Part shown: in pieces, positions 39,223-52,400 of the stretch
Layout of the letters: each line of letters opens with the position of its first letter
Position numbering within the stretch: the first letter of the stretch is position 1
DNA from: Alviniconcha marisindica
Taxonomy: Eukaryota > Mollusca > Gastropoda > Provannidae
Reading direction: 5' to 3'
Assembly: GCA_018857735.1 (NCBI GenBank)
Contig: JABMCL010000732.1
Coordinates: 352,501 to 416,500, forward strand
Length of the DNA stretch: 64,000 bases
The notes under the pieces: model-generated
What the model was told of the DNA's origin: nothing
Databases searched by the model: none
What the model saw: the letters and a program-made list of their open reading frames with translations, nothing else
Made by a program: the position numbers and the translations under genes

Positions 39223-42200
39223 ACACAAGCATGCACACAACTTCGGGAGGTATAGGGTGTTTATCTCATTGTTTGGTGATGCTGCTTTGGATATGAAACC
39301 AAAATTGTTTCCGTTTGCTGCTGTTTGATTTTGATTGTTCAGGTTTTGTTGTAATTGGGGAAAACAAAGTTTGTTCATGTCAGTATTTTTCTGAACCATT
39401 TGTTTTCAGTAATAATAAGCAGTATTATCTGAGACTCATAGTTCATACTGCCAAATTAATCAAAGGCTGTGTTTATTAAGCGAAGTATGTGTTTTAAAGT
39501 AAAAAGAACATCAGTGCTGTTTGACAATGTTACAGACATCAATTCAATAAGGACAAAAGTCATCACCAGCAGGAACTTTGGTTAGGGCAAAATGGATTGT
39601 TTACAAAGGCTGGTCTAGGGTAAAATGAGTTATTGACCAGGGATGTGTTTGGGTAAAATGGGTCATTTACAATTGATAAATTGGGGCTAAATGGATTACG
39701 TAAAAGGGGTGAATTTGGGTAAAACAGGTTATTTACAAGGGATGAGTTTGGATAAAACAAAGGATGAGTTTGGGTAAAATGGGTTATTTACAAGGGATGG
39801 GTTTGAGTAAAATGGGTTATTTACAAGGGATGAGGGGGTAAAATGGGTTATTTACAAGGGATGAGTTTGGGTAAAATGGGTTATTTACAAGGGATGAGTT
39901 TAAGTAAAATGGGTTATTTACAAGGGATGAAGTTTGGTAGAATGAGCTATTTACAAAGGATGAGTTTGGGGTGAAATGGATTACTCAGTAGGGATGAATT
40001 TGGGTAAAATGGGTTATTTACAAGGGATGAGGGGTGGAATAGGGAATGGACAACTAGGCCTCAGTTGCATGACCCCATCCTGCCACCCCCTTGTAATTCT
40101 GTCGTTCAACAAATGTTTTGCAGGGACGGGAGAAGGTAATGGTTTGTCTTTTTAGATCAGCACAGTGAAACCTGCCTTGAATGACTACCTCTGAAGCACT
40201 GTTTTAGCCCAGTCATCAGTCTTTTGTAAATGAAACTGTTTAGCATTCTGTTTTAGGCCTGTTTTGGGCCCCTGCATATTTTTCGTTCCCATTGCTGTCA
40301 GTGTACCAGGTATAGCATTGTACAAATAGGTATGACAGCAATGGCATGCAAAGAGGTATGAATGAAGGAGTGAACATAATTACAGTGATGGGTTTCTTAT
40401 TTTTTTATTTTTTTGAAAGTTTTTTTTTGGGGGGTTGTTTGATGTTAGTGGCGCCCAGTAATCTGACAAACAAAACATTATATTAAAAAAAAAAGATCGC
40501 CTACCGTTCCATTTTGGATGTTAGTGACCCCAAATAATGTGGTAAACGAAATGTTAAAAGAAAATGTAGCTGAAGTTTCTTTGTTAAATTTAAATTGCGG
40601 AGTCATCCATTTCAGGTTTTACAGCATAATATTACTTGTTTTGTTGTTGTTGTTTGTGTGTATAGATGATGATAATATAATAATGATAATATCATGATAA
40701 TAACCTCAATTTTGATGTGTGGACAGCACTTTGCAGATTAATAGTAACAGCAAATTTTTGTGCGCTTACATTTCATGGGTACTTTGTGGAAGGGTAGTTT
40801 CTGTTAGGGTACTTTTACAACTTGGTGTGGGTGGGTGGGCTACTTTGTAGAAGGGTCCTGTTTGACAGAATACTTTTTATGAGGGTACTTTAACAACAAC
40901 TCTGTGTGTGTGTGTGTGTGTGGTTTGTGTGTGTGTGTGTGTGCATGTGTGTGTGTTACATTTAAGATAGATCGGTGCTGTGAAACACTTTTCAGGATCT
41001 CTGTGTAAAACAGACACTAATAAGAATGGCAATATAATAACAGCATTACATACAGCTACAAACTGTATGTAGATAATGATGATATTTTTTTTTTTTATAA
41101 CTGTAAGAGTAATAACAATAATAATAATGCCAAGTGTGACTTGTAGAGAGGTTTTTGCACATTAACAGTAAGGTACGGTAAAATGTTGCACAAGTGTGAA
41201 GACAAAATCAATTCCTGCACAGTGATGGATTCCAGCTGGTGATCACCCGTGCACTTATTCCATTCAGAATTGTCACAATTAATGTGTCGCACACAAAGCA
41301 ACAACAGTTGTGGCTGACCTGTTTTCCTTACAAGCTAAAGCTTCTGTCACAAAGAGACAGGTCTGCTTATACGCAATGCTCCTGTCACAGAGAGACAGGT
41401 CTAGTCATGCATAATGCTTCTTATCTGGAAGCAACTTTGACCTTGAAAGGGAATGCCACAGGTCTACGTGTACATAATGCCTGGGTCTAGTCATGCATAG
41501 TGCTTCATATCTGGAAGCAACTTTGACCTTGAAAGGGAATGCCACAGGTCTGCTTATACATAATGCCTCTATCAGAGTAAAAGACTGGTGGATTCCAAAC
41601 AAAATCTTCAGAATAAATAATGGCATATATTCATTGATGACAGGGAGATTTCAGCTGCAATCAATTGAACCAAACCACAGTCATTTGAATGCCAAATGCG
41701 ACCCAGGTAACAGTGCATTGCAGCAGTAAACATAGTCATTTGAATGCCAAATGTGACCCAGATAACAGTGCATTGCAGCAGTAACCACAGTCATTTGAAT
41801 GCCAAATGCGACCCAGATAACAGTGCACTGCAGCAGTAAACACAGTCATTTGAATGCCAAATGTGACCCAGATAACAGTGCATTGCAGCAGTAAACAGTC
41901 ATTTGAATGCCAAATGCGACCCAGGTAATGGTGCATTGCAGCAGTAACCACAGTCATTTGAATGCCAAATGGTGCATTGCAGCAGTAACCACAGTCATTT
42001 GAATGCCAAATGTGACCCAGGTAACAGTGCATTGCAGCAGTAAACAGTCATTTGAATGCCAAATGCGACCCAGGTAATGGTGCATTGCAGCAGTAACCAC
42101 AGTCATTTGAATGCCAAATGGTGCATTGCAGCAGTAACCACAGTCATTTGAATGCCAAATGTGACCCAGGTAACAGTGCATTGCAGCAGTAAACAGTCAT

Positions 42201-42599
42201 TTGAATGCCAAATGTGACCCAGATAACAGTGCATTCCAGCAGTTAACAGTCATTTGAATGCCAAATGTGACCCAGATAACAGTGCATTCCAGCAGTAAAC
42301 AGTCATTTGAATGCCAAATGTGACCCAGATAACAGTGCATTCCAGCAGTAAACAGTCATTTGAATGCCAAATGTGACCCAGATAACAGTGCATTCCAGCA
42401 GTAAACAGTCATTTGAATGCCAAATGCGACCCAGATAACAGTGCATTCCAGCAGTAAACAGTCATTTGAATGCCAAATGCGACCCAGGTAACAGTGCTTT
42501 GCAGTCAGTAAACGCAGTTGCCAAACTGGGTCAGTAAGCAGTATTCATGACATCCTCCTCCCACCCCAGCCCTGTGGGTGACCCCCAGCCCCCCCCCCC

Positions 42600-42630
<31 letters not shown>

Positions 42631-43398
42631 ACTTCCATATGATGAGAAAAGTTGGCAAGAACTGAAGGGAGTGGAGTTGGTGTGGACTAAATTCAAGATG
42701 TGAAGACCTGCTTTCAGGACTGTTTGGCCCACTGGAGATTGGCCGAGTCTATGTGGAAGACGAGGACGACTGGGACCTGGAAGACAAGACCTTCACCTTT
42801 GCTGAACCTGCCTGGCTGAAGGACTATTTCTCGTGAGTTGTGCAGTTTGTCCAAAACATTTACTGAATGTTTTCATTTTCCTGTATGAGGTCGTGTGCCC
42901 ACCAGAGATTACTTTATTTTGGTCATGTGCTTTGACATGTCAACTTTGCACCTTGCGTTTGAGAGTGCCTTGTTTGTGTCATTTTTCATTTTTGAGGCAA
43001 GCTATGGATGGTATGCCTTATATCCAGAAGCACCTTGAAGTCCAGAGATGATGATGATATGTTGTGAATGATGGTTTGTGGATGGGGTGCTGGGCGGGGG
43101 TCAGGACAGCCCATAAGTGCCACATTTATACCTCGGAATCGTCCTAGTGTTGCCCCTGAAACAGCCCTGTTGCCTTTGAAAGAGTTTCAGTGCCTCCCTT
43201 AAACCTGCTCAATTTTGCCCCTGAACAGCTGTCCCAATGTTAGCCTTGAAATGTCCCCTTTTGCCATGGATATGGTCCTGATGCTTCTGTTAACTTAGCA
43301 CTAATAATGAAGAGAATTTCTAGAGGATTTCTAGAGTGCCCATCTACCATGCAAGGTGGCAGCACAGGGTGCTTTACAATAACACTAACCACACACAC

Positions 43399-43456
<58 letters not shown>

Positions 43457-46400
43457 GTTGAACGAGAGAATGGGCAGGGCTGTGAAAAACAGTTTAGAAA
43501 TAATTATTAAGCAGGTGCATCTTGAGGGCGGCTTTGAAAGAGGAGGTAGAATCAGAGTGGCGGAGTGTTTGAGGCAAATTGTGCCAGACAGATGGGTCAG
43601 CATAAGAAAAAGATCTTTCACCAAATGTTTTTGTGTTTACACGGGGGGTGACAAAGGTTTGTGTGTCAGATGCAGATCGTAATTGTCTTGCTGGAGTATA
43701 AGGTTGAAGGAGAGCGGACAGATACTGAGGGGCTGTTCCAGAGACAGAATTGAAGCAGATTTCACCTGTAATGTTGAGCTTCAAACAGCCCTAGTGTTTC
43801 CCTTGAAAAAAATTACAATGATGCCTTTGAAATGGCACCATGTTTTTGCCATTGAGATAATCTGTTGCTGTTGGAATGCCCAGTGGCACCCTTCATACAG
43901 CCCCATTGCTTCGCTGAATTGACAAAGCCCTTGCAGTGTAATTAATTAGCTGGTAGTCAAATGTTACGATAGCACCATATGAAATATCCAAGGGTTTGTT
44001 GACAGAAGATGTTTGTGTTGGTGTTGGTCAGGGTGAACGAGTCCAACGGCATGGTGACCATGAAGTTTGGAGTGCCGGGTAACTCGCCCGACCGACCTCG
44101 CTATGAGTTCAAAGTGGATGTGTACGACTCGCACTGGAACGTCAGGGTGCGATCGACCGTGTCTGTGACCGTCCAGACACTCTCAGAAGAAGCTGTGGCC
44201 AACTCAGGGGCCATTCGTATCTCTGGTAAGTTTTTGCTGGTCTTGTTAGTCTGGGTTTTTGTATGTACATGCTTCATGAAATACACCCACCCCACACACA
44301 CACAAAAAGGGGAGGGGGGGGGTCATCAGATGATGATAACTGGACTTTTTTTTTCAAGGAGTGATCTTATAGCCATTTCCTTGTTCATTGCCTCAAGAAG
44401 AGGGGTTTCTCAATTAAGAGCTTGGTATTTTACATATGCAGCCATTTTCCAGCAAAGATGCCTCCCACCATGGAATAAAACATGCTAATTGTGAGTGATG
44501 CGTGAGTATGGCAGCTGCATCGTCCTCTTCTCTCCATGCCAGGCACAACGGCGGAGGAGTTCATCATCAAGCAGGGCAGCAAGAAATCCAAGAAGGAGAA
44601 ATTCCACGAGGTTCTCGCCCAGGTGTTGGGTCTGCCACCAGAGAACGTGGACATCATTACCGTCATGGACGTCGGCAAGTACACCGATGTCCGCTACGCC
44701 GCTCACGGTTCACCATACTACCAGACGTCGCAGATGGACAGCGCAGTGGTTAGAAATCAGAAGAAGGTACGCCTGTGTATTGAACCTCTTCCTGTGTTGC
44801 TATGAAGGGATCAGTTGATTTGTACCAAACTTTGTTTTACAGGATCCGGATTGGGGGGGGGGGGGGGGGGGAAAGGGTAAAAACCAAGTTACAATAAAAG
44901 GGAGAAGAGTAAAAAAATGAAGCTGAAAAAAGCCGGAAGATGAAAATCTTGAAAAAGTTCTCGACAGCAGGTAAAACATGAAAAGCCATATTCTGACCTG
45001 CTTCAGGCTGAACAGATAGTCCTTACGGTCTTTGTAGCTCCGGGTTCTCAGCAGAGGAGGACCTGAGTTTTCTGCATGCACAGTATCTCCACTGTGGAGA
45101 GGCGGGAGTGGAATGAGGCAGAAGGCCAGAGTGCCCTGTTCTCCCATGTTGCTGCCTGGAATAACATGGGTATCCCTGCCTGCCCTCACCAGAGCTCTGG
45201 AGCTGTGTAAAAGTCGAGGTGGCCGTCCAGGGCTTCCTGTCCCTAATAGTTCTTATGGTCTCTGTGGACGTAAAGCCACACTGAACTTGCTCAGTGTCAG
45301 AGCTCAGGAGCTGTGTGAAAGTCTAGGCGGCCATCCTTGGCTCCCCGTCCATAATAGTTCTTATGGTCTCTGCGCCTGTAAAGTAACATTGAACTTGCTC
45401 AGTGTCAGAGCTCAGGAGCTGTGTGAAAGTCGAGGTGGCCGTCCTGGGCTCCCCGTCCCTAATAGTCCTTACGGTCTCTGTGGACGTAAAGCCACACTGA
45501 CACTCAGAACTCAGCAGCTGTGTGAAAGTCTAGGTGGCCCTCCTTGACTCCCCGTCCCTAATAGTCCTTACGGTCTCTGTGGACGTAAAGCGACACTGAA
45601 CCACTGACACTCAGAACTCAGGAGGTGTGTGAACGTCGAGGTGGCCCTCCTTGGCTCCCCGTCCCTAACAGTCCTTATGGTCTCTGTGGATGTAAAGCAA
45701 CGTTGAATCGGTGTCAGAGCTCAGGAGACTTGTGAAAGTCGAGGTGGCTGTCCCGGGCTCCCTGTCCCTGATAAGCCTGATGGTTTCTGTGGATGTAAAG
45801 CAACACTGAAATGAACGTCCTCACCACTTATTGATGCAGGTTGCCGTGCTGCGTGTCTGAGGAATGTAAAATTAAAAAGCTCCCGAAACATGTGAGATTG
45901 TGTATCGTAACAGTGAATCTGACATGCAGTTGTGATTTTAAAGATTTTGTTTTTGTTTTTACAACTCTGCTGAATTGTACTTCTTACGCAGTTATAGACT
46001 GTTTTTTGACTTGATCGTGTGTGTTGTTGACTGTTGTGTCCAAATATTGGTCCATTTTTCGTACCTGTTTAAAAAATATAAAAAATCAATTCAATTTTTA
46101 TGCATGTGGCATACATACACCATGCATACACATAACTACAGAGTTAATATGTACAGACTGTATAATGGTTCACCTTTGATTTAGTGACTTGTGTTTTGAA
46201 CCGGTGTGAAAGACTTTTGAATGTGTGATTCATCCTGAGGTGACCCAATGCGGTTGACGGGACGTTAATACCCAAGCACAATAATAATTATAATAATAAT
46301 GGAAATTTGTAAAGCGCCTATCCTGCAGCTCAAAGCGCTGAACAAGCATAGTATAACACACAGAGTGTACATCGAGATGGAAATGTTATCAGCAAGAAAA

Positions 46401-49400
46401 GAAAAAGAAAAAAAAAGCTAACACATAATGTACACAAGGGTTCAAGTGTAACTATGTAAAAAATGCACGTGCACACATGCATGCATGCACACACGCACGC
46501 ACGCACGCACACACACTGTACAGACTGATAGGGGGTGCTGGACAAAGTTGCTTAGCTGAAATATTCTTGGGCCGCAGTTTGAAGAGGAGGTTGGCCTGGA
46601 GATCCTCATGGTTCCCATTGACGCCTGTGCGGAGGAGCAGTTTGAGGGCGGCTGCTTCAACTACCGGGATATCACGGGCCAGCCAGCCATGGTCAACGCC
46701 AACGGCACCTCATTCGTTGGAGTGGAGGTCTTCATCGTCGCCATGGCGGGTTGCCGGGCCCTGGCCTTCCCCGACCCCAACAACTGCACTGGCGACTATT
46801 GCTACCATGGCGGCACCTGCCTGACCAGTGACTGGGGGGTTCTGTCGTGAGTGGCACTTTGAGTTCTTTTGACGGGGGACCCTGAAGGCAGAAACATCAC
46901 ATGTCCTAGTAATAGAAACTGATCTTTTAAAAAAATGTTTTACTCACAATGTTCCAGCAAAATTTGTGGTCGGGTTTGTTAAAAGTTGACTTTTGAAAGT
47001 TGTGAAAGCACAGCCTTCAGCACTGTGATTTTGTGTTTTGCAATCTCCGGTCTGTGGCTTGAATGAGGTTGGCACGTGTGGCAGAAATGTCCGTTACATC
47101 ATGAGCCAACCGGTTTTGGTTTTTCCATGGTGAAGACTGAACCAGCATGGCTACACCCTGAGGAGCTCAGATTTGAAGCAGAAAAATATTTCTGTTGCAT
47201 AAACATTGATAGACCACCAATACATGGTGTGCAGATAGAAATATTTTCTCATGTTCAGACCAGTCACATCTTTGCTCAGTGTCCCCTTTAAGTGTGTGTT
47301 GACATTTTGCTCATCTCCATGTAAAGATCCAGGCTCTGCTGTGTCACCATGGCAACGTGATTTTGCAGCGTTCTCAGCTTTATGTGCGTGGCGCAAACTA
47401 TTTCCTTCGGATGATTGTTAAGGTGGTGTTCTTGGTTGGTTCTGTTTCATGATGAAATGGTGTTGTTATGTTCTGTTTAATGTTAAAATGGTGTTCTTGT
47501 CTTGTTTTGTTTTGTGTTGAAATGTTCTCATTTCACTCTGTTTAATGTTGAAATGGTGTTCTTGTCTTATTTTTGTTTTATGTTGAAATGTTCTTATTTT
47601 GGACTGTTCAATGTTGAAATGGTGTTCTTGTCTTGTTTTATGTTGAAATGTTCTCATGTTGCACTGTTTAAAATTGAAATGGTGTTCTTGTCTTATTTTT
47701 GTTTTATGTTGAAGTGTTCTTATTTTGGACTGTTCAATGTTGAAATGGTGTTCTTGTCTTGTTTTGTTTTATGTTGAAATGTTCTCATGTTGCACTGTTT
47801 AAAATCGAAATGCTGTTCTTGTTTTCTTGCTGTGTATTATGTTTATGTTAAAGTGGTTTTATTGTTCAGCCTCATTGTCCAGCACAGTAAATGGGTTGAC
47901 CTGTGTTTGTGTGATGCAGGTGCGCCTGTCCACCTGGCTTTGATGGACCACGCTGTCAGCAGCGGCGACACAGTTTTGATGGAGACAGCTACGCCTTCTT
48001 TCCCACCCTGGAACAATGTGAAGAGAGCCAGACCACCCTTGAGTTCATCACGCAGAAGGTAGGCACAGTTTGTGTAGACAGACCGCCATTGAGTTCATCT
48101 AGGCACAGTTTGTGTAGACAGACCGCCATTGAGTTCATCACACAGAAGGTAGGCACAGTTTGTGTAGACAGACCGCCATTGAGTTCATCTAGGCACAGTT
48201 TTGTGTAGACAGACCGCCATCCAGTTCATCACACAGAAGGTAGGCACAGTTTGTGTAGACAGACCGCCATTGAGTTCATCTAGGCACAGTTTGTGTAGAC
48301 AGACCACCGTTGAGTTCATCACACAGAAGGTAGGCACAGTTTGTGTAGACAGACCACCATTGAGTTCATCACACAGAAGGTAGGCACAGTTTGTGTAGAC
48401 AGACCACCGTTGAGTTCATCACACGGAACGAGGCACAGTTTGTGTAGACAGACCACCATTGAGTTCATCATATGGACAGTAGGCACAGTTTGTGTAGACA
48501 GACCACCATTGAGTTCATCACATGGAACGTAGGCACAGTTTGTGTAGACAGACCACCATTGACTTCATCATGCAGAAGGTAGGCACAGTTTGTGTAGACA
48601 GACCACCATTGAGTTTATCACACAGAAGGTAGGCACAGTTTGTGTAGACAGACCACCATTGAGTTCATCACACAGAAGGTAGGCACAGTTTGTGTAGACA
48701 GACCACCGTTGAGTTCATCACACAGAAGGTAGGCACAGTTTGTGTAGACAGACCGCCATTGAGTTCATCACACAGAAGGTAGGCACAGTTTGTGTAGACA
48801 GACCGCCATTGAGTTCATCTAGGCACAGTTTGTGTAGAAAGACCGCCATCCAGGTCATCACACAGAAGGTAGGCACAGTTTGTGTAGACAGACCACCATT
48901 GAGTTCATCACACAGAACGTAGGCACAGTTTGTGTAGACAGACCACCATTGAGTTCATCACATGGACAGTAGGCACAGTTTGTGTAGACAGACCACCATT
49001 GAGTTCATCACACAGAAGTAGGCACAGTTTGTGTAGACAGACCACCATTGAGTTCATCACACAGAAGGTAGGCACAGTTTGTGTAGACAGACCACCATTG
49101 AGTTCATCACACAGAAGGTAGGCACAGTTTGTGTAGACAGACCACCATTGAGTTCATCACACAGAAGGTAGGCACAGTTTGTGTAGACAGACCACCATTG
49201 AGTTCACCTAGGCACAGTTTGTGTAGACAGACCACCATTGACTTCATCACGCAGAAGGTAGGCACAGTTTGTGTAGACAGACCACCATTGAGTTCATCAC
49301 ACGGAACGTAGGCACAGTTTGTGTAGACAGACCACCATTGAGTTCATCACACAGAACGTAGGCACAGTTTGTGTAGACAGACCACCATTGAGTTCATCAT

Positions 49401-52400
49401 ATGGACAGTAGGCACAGTTTGTGTAGACAGACCACCATTGAGTTCATCTAGGCACAGTTTGTGTAGACAGACCACCATTGAGTTCATCACACAGAAGGTA
49501 GGCAAAGTTTGTGTAGACAGACCACCATTGAGTTCACCTAGGCACAGTTTGTGTAGACAGACCACCATTGACTTCATCACGCAGAAGGTAGGCACAGTTT
49601 GTGTAGACAGACCACCATTGAGTTCATCACACAGAAGGTAGGCACAGTTTGTGTAGACAGACCACCATTGAGTTTATCACACAGAAGGTAGGCACAGTTT
49701 GTGTAGACAGACCGCCATTGAGTTCATCTAGGCACAGTTTGTGTAGACAGACCGCCATCCAGTTCATCACACAGAAGGTAGGCACAGTTTGTGTAGACAG
49801 ACCACCATTGAGTTCATCACACAGAACGTAGGCACAGTTTGTGTAGACAGACCACCATTGAGTTCATCATGCAGAAGGTAGGCACAGTTTGTGTAGACAG
49901 ACCACCATTGAGTTCATCACACAGAAGGTAGGCACAGTTTGTGTAGACAGCCCCCACCAGTTCATCACACAGAAGGTAGGCAAAGTTTGTGTAGACAGAC
50001 CACCATTGAGTTCACCTAGGCACAGTTTGTGTAGACAGACCACCATTGACTTCATCATGCAGAAGGTAGGCACAGTTTGTGTAGACAGACCACCATTGAG
50101 TTCATCACACGGAACGTAGGCACAGTTTGTGTAGACAGACCACCATTGAGTTCATCACACAGAACGTAGGCACAGTTTGTGTAGACAGACCACCATTGAG
50201 TTCATCATATGGACAGTAGGCACAGTTTGTGTAGACAGACCACCATTGAGTTCATCTAGGCACAGTTTGTGTAGACAGACCACCATTGAGTTCATCACAC
50301 AGAAGGTAGGCAAAGTTTGTGTAGACAGACCACCATTGAGTTCACCTAGGCACAGTTTGTGTAGACAGACCACCGTTGACTTCATCATGCAGAAGGTAGG
50401 CACAGTTTGTGTAGACAGACCACCATTGAGTTCATCACACAGAAGGTAGGCACAGTTTGTGTAGACAGACCACCATTGAGTTTATCACACAGAAGGTAGG
50501 CAGTTTGTGTGGACAGACCACCATTGAGTTTATCACACAGAAGGTAGGCACAGTTTGTGTAGACAGACCACCATTGAGTTTATCACACAGAAGGTAGGCA
50601 CAGTTTGTGTAGACAGACCACCATTGAGTTCATCACACGGAACGTAGGCACAGTTTGTGTAGACAGACCACCATCCAGTTCATCACACAGAAGGGGTAGG
50701 TACAGTTATGAACACAGACCACCACAGAGTTTACACAGAGATGGGCACTGTGGTTACTCTGTTTGATAAACTCTAGTTTGGTGATCTGACTGTCTTTGGA
50801 AATAGGTTTTGAACAGGTCACCGTAGTAGAGTTCCTATCAGAGATGACAGTCACAGTTCATTTTCTGAACACAGAGCACCACAAAGTTCTTCGCACAGAA
50901 AGTAGGCATATCCTCTGAGCGCAGATCACCATGAAGTTTATTACGCATTACCAAAACTTCAGTCCTGGAGAATATGAAACCTGTTGTTAAGTGAGGTTGT
51001 TTGCAAAAAAACTGTGGCTACTTTACCCTAAGACAAGTTGTTGACTGAAGATTGTACCTGCTGCCTGCGATCTCCAGTGTTGCGCTGTCCTCGTTCACAC
51101 CCTGGAACATTGGTGCATGCAGGGTTCACTTTAACGAGCAATTTCCGGTATTTTACCGGATAAGCAAATACCGAGAACAAAATCAGCAGTGAGTCAGATG
51201 TACTCTGTTGTTTTGTTTGACCGGGTCTAAAAAACACACACACAAAAAGCAGCACGGTGACTCGTGAGAGTGCGTGTAGCATGTGTGTGTGTGTGTGTGT
51301 CTGCATGTGTGTGTGTGTGTCTGTCTGTATGTGTGTGCATATGTATGTGCGTGCATGCATGTGTGTTTTAGGGGAGGAAGGGAGCTGGATGTTTGTTGGC
51401 ACAGCTCCGGTAGTCATATGGACGGCAGTGTATCCGACCAGTTACAGTGATTATCTGACCGGTTTCGTGAACCACTTTTGCCACCTTACAGGTATCACAC
51501 CGGTTTGAAAGATGTGTAGCATGATCACTGGTGCATGGTGTCTGTGCTCAGGAGGACGGGCTGCTGCTGTACAACGGCCCCATCGGCAAGATTGACCGCC
51601 TCAAGCAGCCTGAAGACTTCATCTCACTGGAGCTCTTGGGTGGCTACCCACGCCTTATGATCAACCACGGCACGGGCACATTGACCTTGACCTTGGATGG
51701 GCGGGACAGGACGGGGGCCGTCATCATGCGACAGCTGTCTGATGGCAGGTGGCATCAGATTGACATCAGACGCTTTGGCAAGGTCAGTGTGCGTGTGTTG
51801 AGCTGATGAGTTGATGGCCGGATGTGAGGTGGTGCAGTGCTGGTGAGGGTGTGTGTTGGTGGCCGGATGTGAGGTGGTGCAGTGTTGATGAGGGTGTGTG
51901 TGTTGAGCTGATGAGTTGATAGCCGGATGTGAGGTGGTGCAGTGTTGATGAGGGTGTGTGTGTGTTGGGCTGATGAGTTGATGGCCGGATGTGAGGTGGT
52001 GCAGTGTTGATGGGGGAGGGCTGATGAGTTGATGGCCGGATGTGAGGTGGTGCAGTGTTGATGGGGGAGGGCTGATGAGTTGATGGCCGGATGTGAGGTG
52101 GTGCAGTGTTGATGGGGGAGGGTGTGGTTGATGGCCGGATGTGAGGTGGTGAGTGTTGATGGGGTTGAGCTGATGAGTTGATAGCCGGATGTGAGGTGGT
52201 GCAGTGTTGATGAGGGTGTGTGTGTGGCTGATGAGTTGATGGCCGGATGTGAGGTGATGCAGTGTTGATGAGTATGTGTGTTGAGCTGATGAGTTGATGG
52301 CCAGATGTGAGGCGGTGCAGTGTTGATGAGGGTGTGTGTTGATGGCCGGATGTGAGGTGGTGCAGTGTTGATGAGGGTGTGTGTGTTGAGCTGATGGGTT

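Noticed and set aside
48059..50705. CRISPR-like regular repeat
   Set aside because: Units are contiguous without unique spacers, lie in an animal intron and match an exon junction.
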